DNA from: Bacillus sp. V59.32b
Lineage (GTDB): Bacteria > Bacillota > Bacilli > Bacillales > DSM-1321
DNA: 64,000 nucleotides
NCBI RefSeq assembly: GCF_003429085.1
Contig: NZ_QVTC01000060.1
Span: 29,126 to 93,125, forward strand
Reading direction: 5' to 3'
The position numbers and the translations under genes are program-made. This document shows, piece by piece, positions 45,462 to 54,610 of this stretch. Under the pieces are notes generated by a model. That model was not told where the DNA came from, searched no databases, and saw nothing but the letters and a program-made list of their open reading frames with translations. The stretch's first letter is position 1. Each line of letters begins with the position of its first letter.

Positions 45462-45974
45462 ATGTCTGAACTAAATGAAGAACAAACCGGACGGGACACA
45501 CCAAGGTCTCTTATCGTGGATTCCATGGTCATTGGTTTTTATAGCGGTGTTTTTTGGAGCTTCCTTGCCCAAGTGGCCTACTTTTTAAATTTTTTGGACT
45601 TCAGCCCAAAATTTCTTTTGACTTCATGGATTACGTTAGAATGGGCCAAAGGCTGGCTCGGGGTTGTCATATCGATCCTGCTATTTGGAATCCTTTCCAT
45701 TTTGGCAGCTCTCATTTACTATGCTTTATTAAAAAAGGTCACAAGCATTTTTGCCGGTCTGCTATATGGAGTAGTTTTATGGCTGGTTTTAGTTTTTATA
45801 TTTAAGCCGATGTTCCCTGATTTTCCTTCATATGCGGAAATGACGGGTAACACGATTATCACGAGCATTTGTCTTTTTATCTTATTTGGTGTATCTATCG
45901 GCTATTCGATTTCTTACGAACATCAGGAGCTCGAAAAGATAGAAAAGATGGAAACGGAAGCAAAGATGACTTGA
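45462..45974 (+). CDS. yqhR: YqhR membrane protein
   Basis: 170 residues from ATG 45462 with GGAGGTG upstream. Four transmembrane helices (about 20-40, 60-85, 92-112, 128-148) and a charged C-terminal tail. Named by similarity and location between yqhQ and aroQ. No function assigned. Confidence 0.88.
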   Translation: MSELNEEQTGRDTPRSLIVDSMVIGFYSGVFWSFLAQVAYFLNFLDFSPKFLLTSWITLEWAKGWLGVVISILLFGILSILAALIYYALLKKVTSIFAGLLYGVVLWLVLVFIFKPMFPDFPSYAEMTGNTIITSICLFILFGVSIGYSISYEHQELEKIEKMETEAKMT

Positions 45975-46042
45975 TGTAGATCACACATTGAACATGAAAA
46001 GATGCTTGCGCTTTTCTGTGTAACATAATTTGGGATTATGAT

Positions 46043-46071
46043 AGAATGTTCATGTTGAACATTCTTTTTTA
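46043..46071 (+). terminator. Perfect hairpin with T run in the aroQ upstream region
   Basis: AGAATGTTCA-TGT-TGAACATTCT is a 10-bp perfect stem followed by six T residues. It can end yqhR transcription. A TATGAT element just upstream (46037-46042) might be a -10, in which case the hairpin sits at the start of the aroQ leader. Confidence 0.7.
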
Positions 46072-46096
46072 ATTCAGCAGATAAAGCGGGTGTAGC

Positions 46097-46528
46097 ATGG
46101 AAAATATATTAGTGATAAACGGTCCTAATCTTAATCGGTTAGGAAAACGGGAGCCAAAGCAATACGGAATAGAGACGCTTTCCGATTTAGAGCATTCTTT
46201 AAAGCAAAGTGCGGAAGGACTCGGAATCAGTCTCGATCTCTTCCAGTCTAACTATGAAGGGGCGATTATTGATAAACTGCACTGGGCCGAAGATAATGGA
46301 GTGAAGGGCATCGTTATCAATGCAGGAGCACTTACACATTACAGCTATGCGATTCGAGATGCAATTGCTGCTATAAAAATCCCCGTCATCGAAGTACATA
46401 TTACTAACGTTCATGCACGGGAGGAATTCAGGCATGTATCCGTTATTGCGCCGGTAACGGCCGGTCAAATTGTCGGACTTGGCCTGCAAGGTTACGAATT
46501 GGCGCTTCATGCATTAAAAAAAATATAA
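46097..46528 (+). CDS. aroQ: 3-dehydroquinate dehydratase, type II
   Basis: 143 residues. It converts 3-dehydroquinate to 3-dehydroshikimate as a dodecamer. Motifs are NGPNLNRLGKREP with the catalytic Arg, QSNYEGAIIDKLH, INAGALTHYS and EVHITNVHAREEFR. AAGCGGG is upstream of the ATG. Cotranscription with yqhT (15 bp gap) and efp is likely. Confidence 0.96.
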   Translation: MENILVINGPNLNRLGKREPKQYGIETLSDLEHSLKQSAEGLGISLDLFQSNYEGAIIDKLHWAEDNGVKGIVINAGALTHYSYAIRDAIAAIKIPVIEVHITNVHAREEFRHVSVIAPVTAGQIVGLGLQGYELALHALKKI

Positions 46529-46542
46529 AGGAGTGAAATGGG

Positions 46543-47604
46543 ATGGAGAAATTAGAGCGATTCCGCGAAAAAATGGAGACTGTCCAGGTTGATGGATTTT
46601 TGATCACAAGCACATATAACCGCCGCTATATGACGAACTTCACTGGTTCTGCGGGTATTGTGTTGATTTCCCGCAAAGAAGCGAAATTCATTACGGATTT
46701 CCGCTATGTGGAACAGGCAGGCAAGCAGGCTCAAGGGTTTGAAATTGTCCAGCATACTGGTACGATTACCGATGAAGTGGCCAGTCAGGCAAAAGCGATG
46801 GGCATCAAAAGACTTGGTTTTGAACAGGATCACGTCACGTTTGCGTCATACAAAGTGTATGAAACCGCTTTTGAAGGTGAGCTCGTCCCGGTATCGGGCC
46901 TGATAGAGAAATTGCGCTTGATTAAGACACCGTCAGAGATTAAGATATTAAAGGAAGCCGCACAGATTGCCGATGCGGCATTTACCCATATCACACAATA
47001 TATCCGTCCCGGTTTAACTGAATTGGAAGTTTCCAATGAACTTGAGTTTTTTATGAGAAAGCAGGGAGCTGCTTCTTCTTCCTTCGACACGATTGTGGCA
47101 TCAGGATACCGCGGGGCTCTTCCGCACGGGGTTGCTTCTGATAAAGTGATTGAAAAGGGAGAATTGGTCACTCTTGATTACGGAGCTTATTACAACGGGT
47201 ATGTATCCGATATTACCCGAACCCTGGCAGTGGGCCAGCCAAGTGATGAGTTAAAAAATATTTACAACATCGTTCTTGAAGCACAGCTGCGGGGAATGGC
47301 CGGCATCAAGCCGGGCATGACCGGAAAAGAAGCAGACGCGCTTACCCGTAATTTTATTGCCGAAAAAGGATACGGAGAAAGTTTTGGCCATTCAACCGGT
47401 CATGGCATCGGCCTCGAAGTGCATGAAGGACCGGCACTTTCTGTCCGATCTGAAACAATCCTGGAGCCTGGCATGGCCGTAACGGTGGAACCGGGCATTT
47501 ACGTAGCGGAATTGGGTGGTGTCCGGATTGAGGACGATACGATCATTACCATTCAAGGCAATGAATCGCTCACCCATTCAACAAAAGAGTTAATTATTTT
47601 GTAA
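46543..47604 (+). CDS. yqhT: M24 family Xaa-Pro aminopeptidase
   Basis: 353 residues: an N-terminal creatinase-like domain (1-125) and the pita-bread catalytic domain. Metal ligands are visible in LDYGAYYNGYVSDITRT (two Asp), GHSTGHGIGLEVHEGP (His), VTVEPGIY (Glu) and GVRIEDD (Glu). It cleaves N-terminal residues before proline in the cytosol. Its place before efp is notable, since EF-P helps synthesise proline stretches. Confidence 0.95.
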   Translation: MEKLERFREKMETVQVDGFLITSTYNRRYMTNFTGSAGIVLISRKEAKFITDFRYVEQAGKQAQGFEIVQHTGTITDEVASQAKAMGIKRLGFEQDHVTFASYKVYETAFEGELVPVSGLIEKLRLIKTPSEIKILKEAAQIADAAFTHITQYIRPGLTELEVSNELEFFMRKQGAASSSFDTIVASGYRGALPHGVASDKVIEKGELVTLDYGAYYNGYVSDITRTLAVGQPSDELKNIYNIVLEAQLRGMAGIKPGMTGKEADALTRNFIAEKGYGESFGHSTGHGIGLEVHEGPALSVRSETILEPGMAVTVEPGIYVAELGGVRIEDDTIITIQGNESLTHSTKELIIL

Positions 47605-47625
47605 TAAGATGTAGGAGGACAAAAA

Positions 47626-48183
47626 ATGATTTCCGTTAATGATTTTCGTACCGGGTTAACAATTGAAGTGGACAATGGCATTTGGCAGGTAATTGAATTC
47701 CAGCATGTAAAGCCAGGTAAAGGGGCTGCCTTTGTACGTTCAAAGCTGCGGAACCTTCGTACAGGAGCGATCCAGGAAAAGACCTTCCGTGCCGGAGAAA
47801 AAGTAAGCAAAGCCCATATCGAAAACCGCAAGATGCAGTATTTGTATGCAAGCGGCGACAACCATGTGTTTATGGATAATGAAACATACGATCAAATCGA
47901 ACTTCCTGAAAAGAGCATCGAGAGGGAATTGAAATTCTTGAAAGAAAATATGGAAGTGCATATCATGACATTCCAAAGCGAAACACTTGGGGTCGAGCTC
48001 CCAAACACGGTTGAACTCGAAGTAACCGAAACAGAACCGGGAATCAAAGGGGACACCGCTTCCGGTGGAACGAAGCCGGCAACTCTTGAAACAGGACTTA
48101 CTGTCCAGGTTCCTTTCTTCGTAAATCAGGGAGACCGTCTGATCATCAATACAACAGAAGCTTCCTATGTATCGCGTGCATAA
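47626..48183 (+). CDS. efp: Elongation factor P
   Basis: 185 residues, normal for EF-P. It enters the ribosomal E site and promotes peptide bonds at polyproline. Lys32 in KPGKGAAF is the residue modified (5-aminopentanol in B. subtilis). The three beta-barrel domains are all present, to [25 protein letters not shown] lies just before the ATG. Last gene of the aroQ-yqhT-efp unit. Confidence 0.97.
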   Translation: MISVNDFRTGLTIEVDNGIWQVIEFQHVKPGKGAAFVRSKLRNLRTGAIQEKTFRAGEKVSKAHIENRKMQYLYASGDNHVFMDNETYDQIELPEKSIERELKFLKENMEVHIMTFQSETLGVELPNTVELEVTETEPGIKGDTASGGTKPATLETGLTVQVPFFVNQGDRLIINTTEASYVSRA

Positions 48184-48240
48184 GGAAAAGCGGAAGCTCG
48201 CGTCGACTAAAATCGACACGTCCTGTACGTCGTGGCTAAA
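48184..48240. repeat. Dispersed intergenic repeat of the AAAAGCGGAAGC type
   Basis: Starts directly after the efp stop with GGAAAAGCGGAAGCTCGCG. Sequences beginning AAAAGCGGAAGCGC are frequent after genes in many Bacillaceae genomes, from memory. It appears once in this window, so the repeat call needs genome comparison. Confidence 0.45.
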
Positions 48241-48271
48241 CATCTGTCAAAATTATAAAAGTCTTTGAATC

Positions 48272-48305
48272 AAAAACCGGAGAGCCTAATCTCCGGTTTT
48301 TTTTG
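48272..48305 (+). terminator. efp operon terminator
   Basis: AAAAACCGGAGA/TCTCCGGTTTTT stem with a short loop and eight T residues. Confidence 0.93.
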
Positions 48306-48313
48306 CTCAATTT

Positions 48314-48470
48314 TGATACGAAATCTGGGATTGGCTACAAAAATAAAATTACCGCTACAAAAGTGGTATTATCGGCTACAAAACTGAGAAAAGCGGCTAC
48401 AAAAATTGAATTTTCAGCTACGAAAATTAGAGTTTCCAACAAAATCGAAATTCCCGCAACGAAATCTAAA
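48314..48470. repeat. Degenerate repeats of a GC(T/A)AC(A/G)AAA core every 20-21 bp
   Basis: Cores start at 48334, 48354, 48375, 48396, 48417, 48436 and 48456, with a weaker one at 48314. Sequence between cores varies. Mean spacing 20.3 bp. Located between the efp terminator and the spoIIIA promoter. Confidence 0.82.
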
Positions 48471-48562
48471 TGAAAACACCCACCCCGGTAAAACCCGCTA
48501 CATATCGAAATTCCCAATCCCCAATTGGCGGACCTTCTTCCATAACTCTTCACCCACTCCCT

Positions 48563-48591
48563 GTCATAAACTGTGCGGACAGGCATACATT
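48563..48591 (+). promoter_or_regulatory. Predicted sigma-E promoter of the spoIIIA operon
   Basis: GTCATAA (48563-48569), a 14-bp spacer and CATACATT (48584-48591), close to the mother-cell sigma-E consensus. The spoIIIAA ATG is 26 bp downstream. In B. subtilis this operon is sigma-E dependent. Confidence 0.75.
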
Positions 48592-48616
48592 TTAAATATG
48601 AACGAGGAGGGTAGCT

Positions 48617-49540
48617 ATGGAAAATATCCTGTCACTTTTGCCGAAAAAGATTCATGAACAACTAAGGTCTGTTCCACCGGCCGCGACCGAAAAAATCGAA
48701 GAGCTTCGCATCCGTGTCGGGAGGCCTCTTGAAATCATTATCGGCGGCAGGCCATCTTTTATGCCATACCTGGTGAGTGCTGAGGATGCTCAAGGATTGC
48801 TCAGTCGTCTGAGTCAATTTTCTTTATATACGCTTGAGGAAGAACTGAAACGAGGTTATATAACGGTTGCAGGAGGACATAGAGTTGGCCTGGCCGGCAA
48901 GGTAATTTTAGAGAATGGTGCTGTTAAAGCGATCAGGGATGTCTCTTCTTTTAACATAAGGATAGCCAGACAGAAAATCGGTGCTGCGCAAGGCTTAGTA
49001 CCCTATCTCCACGCAGGAGAATGGCAGCATACGATGATCATCGGTGCGCCGCAAAGCGGTAAGACGACTTTGCTGCGGGATATTGCGCGCATTATTTCAG
49101 GCGGAGATGAGCGACATCAGATTCAGCCGAATAAGGTAGGGGTTGTCGATGAACGATCGGAAATTGCAGGAGCGGTCCATGGGGTGCCGCAGCTGGAATT
49201 CGGTCCGAGGATGGATGTGCTTGATGGCTGTCCAAAGGCGGAAGGAATGATGATGATGATCCGATCGATGTCTCCGGATGTTCTTATCGTCGATGAAATT
49301 GGCAGGGCTGAAGATACGATGGCCGTGCTGGAAGCGGTGAATGCGGGGATCAAGCTGATTATCACCACTCACGGGCATTCATTGGAGGATGTTAAAAAAC
49401 GTCCGAATATTGCTCATATCCTTGAACAGAACATATTTGAAAGATTCATTGAATTAAAAAGAGATGAAGATAAAGGCAGAATTTCAACCGTTCTGGATGC
49501 CCGAGGTCAGCCTATTTCACGGAAACTGGGGGTTTCATAG
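48617..49540 (+). CDS. spoIIIAA: SpoIIIAA, sporulation channel ATPase
   Basis: 307 residues. A secretion-type ATPase with Walker A GAPQSGKTTLL (about 142) and Walker B DVLIVDEIGR (about 222). It is thought to energise the SpoIIIA-SpoIIQ channel connecting mother cell and forespore. GAGGAGGG precedes the ATG. First of eight genes spaced tightly or overlapping. Confidence 0.96.
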   Translation: MENILSLLPKKIHEQLRSVPPAATEKIEELRIRVGRPLEIIIGGRPSFMPYLVSAEDAQGLLSRLSQFSLYTLEEELKRGYITVAGGHRVGLAGKVILENGAVKAIRDVSSFNIRIARQKIGAAQGLVPYLHAGEWQHTMIIGAPQSGKTTLLRDIARIISGGDERHQIQPNKVGVVDERSEIAGAVHGVPQLEFGPRMDVLDGCPKAEGMMMMIRSMSPDVLIVDEIGRAEDTMAVLEAVNAGIKLIITTHGHSLEDVKKRPNIAHILEQNIFERFIELKRDEDKGRISTVLDARGQPISRKLGVS

Positions 49541-50056
49541 ATGATTAAGCTAATAGGTGCGGCAATCATTATTTTAGCCACGACCTGGACTGGATTTGAA
49601 GCTTCCAGACATTTGAGCCAGCGGCCGCGCCAGCTAAGGCAGCTGAAGGTGGCTTTGCAATCGCTGGAAGCAGAAATTATGTACGGTCATACTCCTCTCG
49701 CAGAAGCAGCTATAAAGCTTTCGAAGCAAATGCCTAAACCGCTCTCATGGTTTTTCGAATCCTTCGCTAACCGTCTTACTTCGGGAGAAACGACCGTGAA
49801 GGATGCCTGGGATGAGTCCTTAAAGGAGATATGGAAATGGCTTGCATTAAAACAGGGGGAATTTGAAATTCTATCCCAATTTGGTGAAACACTCGGCAGG
49901 CATGACAGATATCATCAGCAAAAACAGATACTGCTCACGATGACGCATTTGGAAAGAGAAGAGAACGACGCGATCGACCGGCAAGGAAAATACGAAAAAA
50001 TGGTCAAAAGCCTTGGCTTTCTATCGGGCTTGCTATTAATAATTTTGCTAATGTAG
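49541..50056 (+). CDS. spoIIIAB: SpoIIIAB
   Basis: 171 residues with a hydrophobic helix at each end (1-20 and 155-171) and a GspF-like helical cytoplasmic part between (AEIMYGHTPLAEA). The ATG abuts the spoIIIAA stop. It is the platform-like component of the channel. Confidence 0.95.
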   Translation: MIKLIGAAIIILATTWTGFEASRHLSQRPRQLRQLKVALQSLEAEIMYGHTPLAEAAIKLSKQMPKPLSWFFESFANRLTSGETTVKDAWDESLKEIWKWLALKQGEFEILSQFGETLGRHDRYHQQKQILLTMTHLEREENDAIDRQGKYEKMVKSLGFLSGLLLIILLM

Positions 50057-50077
50057 GCAGATACGGGAGGAAATGAG

Positions 50078-50281
50078 ATGGGCATGGATGTAGACATCAT
50101 ATTTAAAATCGCCGGTGTCGGAATTGTCGTGGCTTTTTTGCATACGATTTTGGATCAGGTCGGAAAAAAGGAATACGCTCAATGGGTCACTCTTTTTGGC
50201 TTTATTTATATCTTATTTATGGTTGCGTCGATCGTGGAAAATCTCTTCCAGAAAATCAAATCAGTGTTTTTGTTTCAGTAG
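50078..50281 (+). CDS. spoIIIAC: SpoIIIAC
   Basis: 67 residues, two transmembrane helices, nearly the same as the B. subtilis protein (FKIAGVGIVVAFLHTILDQVGKKEYAQWVTL). GGGAGGAAA is upstream. Confidence 0.96.
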   Translation: MGMDVDIIFKIAGVGIVVAFLHTILDQVGKKEYAQWVTLFGFIYILFMVASIVENLFQKIKSVFLFQ

Positions 50282-50294
50282 GGAGGGGCTGGCC

Positions 50295-50684
50295 ATTGAA
50301 ATTATCAAAATAGCCGGGATCGCACTGGTGGCCACCTTTCTCGCTCTTATCATCAAAGAGCAAAAGCCGAATTTTGCCTTCCTGCTGGTGGTCTTTGTTG
50401 GTTGTTCGATCTTTCTTTTTTTGGCAGATAAAATTTATGAAATCATTCAGATGCTCGAAAAAATTGCAGTCAATGCCAATGTCAATATGGTGTATCTTGA
50501 AACGATTCTAAAGATTGTCGGGATTGCTTATATTGCCGAGTTTGCCTCCCAGATTACGAAAGATGCCGGACAAGGATCGCTTGCTTCAAAGATTGAACTC
50601 GCCGGCAAAATATTGATTTTGGCAATGGCGATCCCGATTCTGACAGTCATCATCGAAACGATTATTAAGATGATTCCGAGCTGA
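50295..50684 (+). CDS. spoIIIAD: SpoIIIAD, with an apparent ATT start codon
   Basis: 129 residues beginning (I/M)EIIKIAGIALVATFLALIIKEQKP; four hydrophobic helices. No in-frame ATG, GTG or TTG exists near the start. The GGGAGGGG site (50281-50288) is 8 bp from an in-frame ATT at 50295; CTG 50289 is directly attached to the site and too close. The homologous N-terminus begins at the same place, so ATT is the best choice. Confidence 0.88.
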   Translation: MEIIKIAGIALVATFLALIIKEQKPNFAFLLVVFVGCSIFLFLADKIYEIIQMLEKIAVNANVNMVYLETILKIVGIAYIAEFASQITKDAGQGSLASKIELAGKILILAMAIPILTVIIETIIKMIPS

Positions 50685-50720
50685 CAGACGGTATCTGTTA
50701 ATTTCAGGTGAGGTGAATAT

Positions 50721-51914
50721 ATGAAGCAAAAAATATACTACCTATCACTCATGCTGCTTTTCTTCTTTTTTTTTCAGGGCAGCACGGTCCTTGCCTCCGC
50801 CACCGATGAAACAGAACCCATTATGCAATCGGAGCTTGTTCAGTCTCAAATCGACAAGCTCGGCGTGGACGAGCTGAAACAATATTGGGATGATGTCATT
50901 TCTGAATACGGAGGTTTCTTGCCGGAAAGCCAAAAAGGCAGCTTCATGGATTTTATTAGCGGGGAAAAGAAATTTTCATTCGCGGAATGGTTTAAGGGAT
51001 TGGGAAAATTCATTTTCCATGAATTGATTGTAAATGGAAAGCTGCTTGGATCATTGATTTTGCTTACGGTGTTTAGCATGTTTCTCCAGTCGCTCCAAAA
51101 TGCCTTTGAACAAAGTTCCATCAGTAAAGTCGCCTATGCGATTGTCTATATGGTACTGATTATTCTCGCGCTTAACAGCTTTCATGTCGCCATTACCTAT
51201 ACGAAGGAAACAATCGATTTAATGATTTCCTTTCTGATGGCGTTGATCCCTTTGCTGCTCGCCTTAGTTGCCGCTTCGGGCGGTGTAATCTCGGCGGGAT
51301 TCTTTCATCCTGTCCTTCTCTTTCTTATGAACACGAGCGGAATTTTGGTTCAATATGTCGTCCTGCCGCTGCTGTTTCTCTCGGCACTTCTCAGCATTGT
51401 CAGTACGTTGACGGACCAATATAAAGTGACCCAGCTTGCCCAGCTGCTTCGAAACTTTGGAATCGGGATTCTCGGAGCTTTCATGACCGTTTTCCTCGGT
51501 GTTATTTCTGTCCAGGGAGCCACATCGGCTGTTGCTGACGGGGTCACGTTAAGAACCGCCAAGTTTATTACCGGCAATTTCATCCCGGTGATCGGGAGAA
51601 TGTTTACTGATGCTACAGATACTGTTATAAATGCATCGGTCCTCTTGAAAAATACCGTGGGGATGGCAGGTGTGGCGATCCTGCTTATGATCACTGCCTT
51701 TCCGGCCATCAAGATATTGATCGTTTCCTTCATCTATAAACTTGCAGCGGGGCTTTTGCAGCCGCTTGGCGGAGGACCGGTGATCAACTGTCTCGATATT
51801 ATCAGCAAAAGCATGATTTATATTTTTGCGGCTTTGGCTATTGTATCGCTTATGTTTTTTCTAAGCATAACGATTATTATAGCGGCCGGAAATATTACGC
51901 TCATGGTGAGGTGA
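50721..51914 (+). CDS. spoIIIAE: SpoIIIAE
   Basis: 397 residues with a signal peptide (about 1-26) and about eight transmembrane helices, including the conserved ASGGVISAGFFHPVLLFL region. It is the polytopic membrane subunit of the feeding-tube channel. GGTGAGGTG precedes the ATG. Confidence 0.95.
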   Translation: MKQKIYYLSLMLLFFFFFQGSTVLASATDETEPIMQSELVQSQIDKLGVDELKQYWDDVISEYGGFLPESQKGSFMDFISGEKKFSFAEWFKGLGKFIFHELIVNGKLLGSLILLTVFSMFLQSLQNAFEQSSISKVAYAIVYMVLIILALNSFHVAITYTKETIDLMISFLMALIPLLLALVAASGGVISAGFFHPVLLFLMNTSGILVQYVVLPLLFLSALLSIVSTLTDQYKVTQLAQLLRNFGIGILGAFMTVFLGVISVQGATSAVADGVTLRTAKFITGNFIPVIGRMFTDATDTVINASVLLKNTVGMAGVAILLMITAFPAIKILIVSFIYKLAAGLLQPLGGGPVINCLDIISKSMIYIFAALAIVSLMFFLSITIIIAAGNITLMVR

Positions 51915-51936
51915 GGTGAGGAAAGGAGCAGGAGCA

Positions 51937-52563
51937 TTGGAGTTTTTAACGGGATGGGTTACAAATATCATTTTGTTTGTGTTACTAGCCACTGTCATTG
52001 ATATGCTGCTTCCGACCTCGGCAATGCAGAAATATGCAAAGATGGTCATTGGCCTCTTGCTGATCGCGGTTATCATATCACCGGTGCTTTCCTTATTTAA
52101 CACCGATTTTGATCAATTGCTAGCAGAAGCAACGGCTTCTTTCGAGAAGGGTGAGCAAAAGAATCTGGAAAATTTAACAGAAATGAAGAAAAAAGAAATA
52201 CAAGCCTCACAACATGCATATATTTTAGAACAAATGGCTGTCGGGTTGAAGGCAGGAGTGGAAGAGGAGTTGATAGCGAAATACGAAATGGAAATTCAAT
52301 CCATTCACTTAGAAGTAAAAAATGCTAAACAACCTGAGATGCCGGAGGACTTGGAGAAGATTGTACTGGAATTGGACAAAGCAAAGAGTGAAACAGACTC
52401 AGTAGAGGTTGTCGCGAAAATAGACATCAATACAGAGGGGGACCCAACTCCGCACAAACAGCCTGCTAACCTGGAAGAGATTAAAAAATTTCTCGCAGCG
52501 AATTGGTCTGTAGATGAACAAGTGATTGAAATAGCCGGGGAAGGGAGTGAATCGAAAAATTGA
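51937..52563 (+). CDS. spoIIIAF: SpoIIIAF
   Basis: 208 residues from TTG 51937 (AAAGGAG 8 bp upstream), giving the start MEFLTGWVTNIILF that matches B. subtilis; GTG 51916 would add seven residues. Two N-terminal helices are followed by an extracytoplasmic ring-building-like domain (about 130-205). Confidence 0.9.
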   Translation: MEFLTGWVTNIILFVLLATVIDMLLPTSAMQKYAKMVIGLLLIAVIISPVLSLFNTDFDQLLAEATASFEKGEQKNLENLTEMKKKEIQASQHAYILEQMAVGLKAGVEEELIAKYEMEIQSIHLEVKNAKQPEMPEDLEKIVLELDKAKSETDSVEVVAKIDINTEGDPTPHKQPANLEEIKKFLAANWSVDEQVIEIAGEGSESKN

Positions 52564-53228
52564 AAAATGATAAAGGTCCTATAACCTGGCTTACCAAACT
52601 ATTCATTAAAGATGGGGAACCAAAAGAGAAAAAACCTTCACTATATGCTTACGTTTTCGTGGTCCTTATTATTGGAGTCGGAATCATGATGGCAGAGAAC
52701 TTTTTGACAACCGATCAGGAAAGTCAGAACGGCATGGATCCAAACGATGCAATGCCTGCTTTCAATGACAAGGAGTCAGAAGAGGAAGTCCCGGCATTCG
52801 GCCGGAAAGAACAAGTGGAAATCAAATCGATTAAGGATTATGAGAAATATCTGCAAACCGAAATGAAGGAAGCGCTTGAAGCGATTTCAGGCGTCGACGA
52901 TGTCAAGGTAGTCGTAAACGTGGATGCTTCCGAACAGAAAATTTTTGAAAAAAATAAGGTCACACAAAAGCAAATCACGGAAGAAACAGATCAGGAAGGC
53001 GGCAAACGGACAGTCGAAGATTCGAATATAGATGAGCAGCTCGTCATTATAAAAAGTGGTGAGAAAGAAGGTCCGATTGTTTTAGAAACAAAAAAACCAA
53101 AAATCCGCGGTGTCCTGGTCGTAGCCAAGGGTGCTGAGAATATCCAGATAAAGAAGTGGATCATCGAAGCTGTTACAAGGTCACTTGACGTACCGAGCCA
53201 CAGGGTTTCGGTAATGCCTAAAAAATAA
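52560..53228 (+). CDS. spoIIIAG: SpoIIIAG, channel ring protein
   Basis: 222 residues, one transmembrane helix (about 30-46) and an extracytoplasmic ring-building motif split by an inserted beta region (VKVVVNVDASEQKIFEKNK ... KIRGVLVVAKGA). SpoIIIAG makes a large 30-fold ring in B. subtilis. TTG 52560 overlaps the spoIIIAF stop. Confidence 0.94.
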   Translation: MKNDKGPITWLTKLFIKDGEPKEKKPSLYAYVFVVLIIGVGIMMAENFLTTDQESQNGMDPNDAMPAFNDKESEEEVPAFGRKEQVEIKSIKDYEKYLQTEMKEALEAISGVDDVKVVVNVDASEQKIFEKNKVTQKQITEETDQEGGKRTVEDSNIDEQLVIIKSGEKEGPIVLETKKPKIRGVLVVAKGAENIQIKKWIIEAVTRSLDVPSHRVSVMPKK

Positions 53229-53242
53229 GGGGGAAGAAATCC

Positions 53243-53863
53243 ATGTTATTAAAAAAACAAACCGTTTGGTTATTGACGATGTTAAGCCTTGTCGTTGTAT
53301 TATCTGTCTACTATTTGACCGCGCCGCCAAAGGATTCTTCAAATATGGTAGCCACTGAGCAAAAAGAGGACAAACAGCAGACCGAGACCAAACAGCAGAC
53401 TGAAACCAAACAGCAGACCGAGACCAAACAAGCTGAAAAAGAGAATGAAGGAGAGCCGGCCGCCGAAAAAGAAAGCAAATCAGGTGCTAATGTCGTAACT
53501 GAACAAACGGGCGATGATGCTTACGAGACACTTCGCTTGGAAATTCAGGATAGCCGCGCTAAACAAAAAGAGGAATTGACGTTAGTCATGGCAGATACTG
53601 AGGTCTCGGCGGAAGAAAGGAGCAAGGCAGCGGCATCGATTAAAGAATTGAGTGAGATTGATGAAAAAGAACAAATCATTGAATCGTTAATTAAAGCAAT
53701 GAATTATGACGCCGCGCTTGTACGAGTGAAGGGTAAGGATGTGAACATTACCGTAAAAGCAGATAAAGCCAACGCCTCTGCCGCCAACAATATTATCCGG
53801 CTTGTAAATGATGAATTGGAAAGTATGCACAATGTGGCGGTCGACTTCCAACCGAAAAAATAA
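53243..53863 (+). CDS. spoIIIAH: SpoIIIAH, binds forespore SpoIIQ
   Basis: 206 residues: transmembrane helix (8-27), a low-complexity linker and a C-terminal ring-building domain (about 92-205) that pairs with SpoIIQ across the double membrane. The linker contains three exact KQQTETK-type copies encoded by 18-bp repeats (about 53370-53430), a likely length-variable spacer. GGGGGAAG is upstream of the ATG. Last gene of the operon. Confidence 0.95.
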   Translation: MLLKKQTVWLLTMLSLVVVLSVYYLTAPPKDSSNMVATEQKEDKQQTETKQQTETKQQTETKQAEKENEGEPAAEKESKSGANVVTEQTGDDAYETLRLEIQDSRAKQKEELTLVMADTEVSAEERSKAAASIKELSEIDEKEQIIESLIKAMNYDAALVRVKGKDVNITVKADKANASAANNIIRLVNDELESMHNVAVDFQPKK

Positions 53864-53882
53864 TTGAATTCTTCCTATAAAT

Positions 53883-53911
53883 GAACGCTTGGGTATAAAC
53901 CTAAGCGTTTA
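53883..53911 (+). terminator. Hairpin after spoIIIAH
   Basis: AACGCTTGGG and CCTAAGCGTT pair with one mismatch; T tract short. Confidence 0.6.
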
Positions 53912-54105
53912 CTTATGTTTCTTGCACGTATTGTCAGCCAAAACTTTGCAGGTGAATTGTTAGGAGTGTTAAACTAGTTAAGACTATGTATTGAATTTTG
54001 GCAAGCTATTATCGTATGATATTAGTATCTAGTCATAAATTTACCGATACGACTGGATGATTCCTTCGAAATGATCTGTTAAAAAAATAGACAAGGGGTG
54101 CCGTA

Positions 54106-54597
54106 ATGTTAAAGGTACAAGAAATTCGTGAACTTATTAAATTGATTGATCAATCAAACATTAATGAATTTGTTTATGAGCAAGAAGGAACAAAAATTAA
54201 AATGAAAAAGAAAGCCGCTCCGGAACAGCCGGTTTCTGTCGTCGTTGATACGGTACAGGCCCAAGTTCCGGTACAGGAACAGCCTGTAAAGCAGGAGAAA
54301 GCAGCGGCTGTTGCATCCGCTCCCGCTCAGGAGACACAGGAGTCCAATCAGGAAAATTTACATAAAATTGTATCACCGATGGTCGGAACATTCTATCAGT
54401 CTCCTTCTCCTGATGAAGACATATATGTCAAAGCAGGTTCGAAGGTTAAAAAGGATTCGATCGTTTGCATTGTGGAAGCGATGAAATTGTTTAACGAAAT
54501 CGAAGCCGAAGTAGAAGGAGAAATCGTTGAAATATTAGTGAATGATGGCCAGTTAGTCGAATATGGCCAGCCATTGTTTTTAGTTAAGCCTGAATAA
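54106..54597 (+). CDS. accB: Biotin carboxyl carrier protein of acetyl-CoA carboxylase
   Basis: 163 residues. N-terminal helical part, a Pro/Ala/Gln-rich flexible linker (about 43-83) and the biotinyl domain with EAMKLF; Lys127 is the biotin site. It carries CO2 between AccC and AccAD for malonyl-CoA synthesis. AAGGGG precedes the ATG. Possible promoter elements (TTGGCA near 53999) lie in the 240-bp upstream gap. accC follows 13 bp later. Confidence 0.97.
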   Translation: MLKVQEIRELIKLIDQSNINEFVYEQEGTKIKMKKKAAPEQPVSVVVDTVQAQVPVQEQPVKQEKAAAVASAPAQETQESNQENLHKIVSPMVGTFYQSPSPDEDIYVKAGSKVKKDSIVCIVEAMKLFNEIEAEVEGEIVEILVNDGQLVEYGQPLFLVKPE

Positions 54598-54610
54598 GGA
54601 GCTGTTACAG

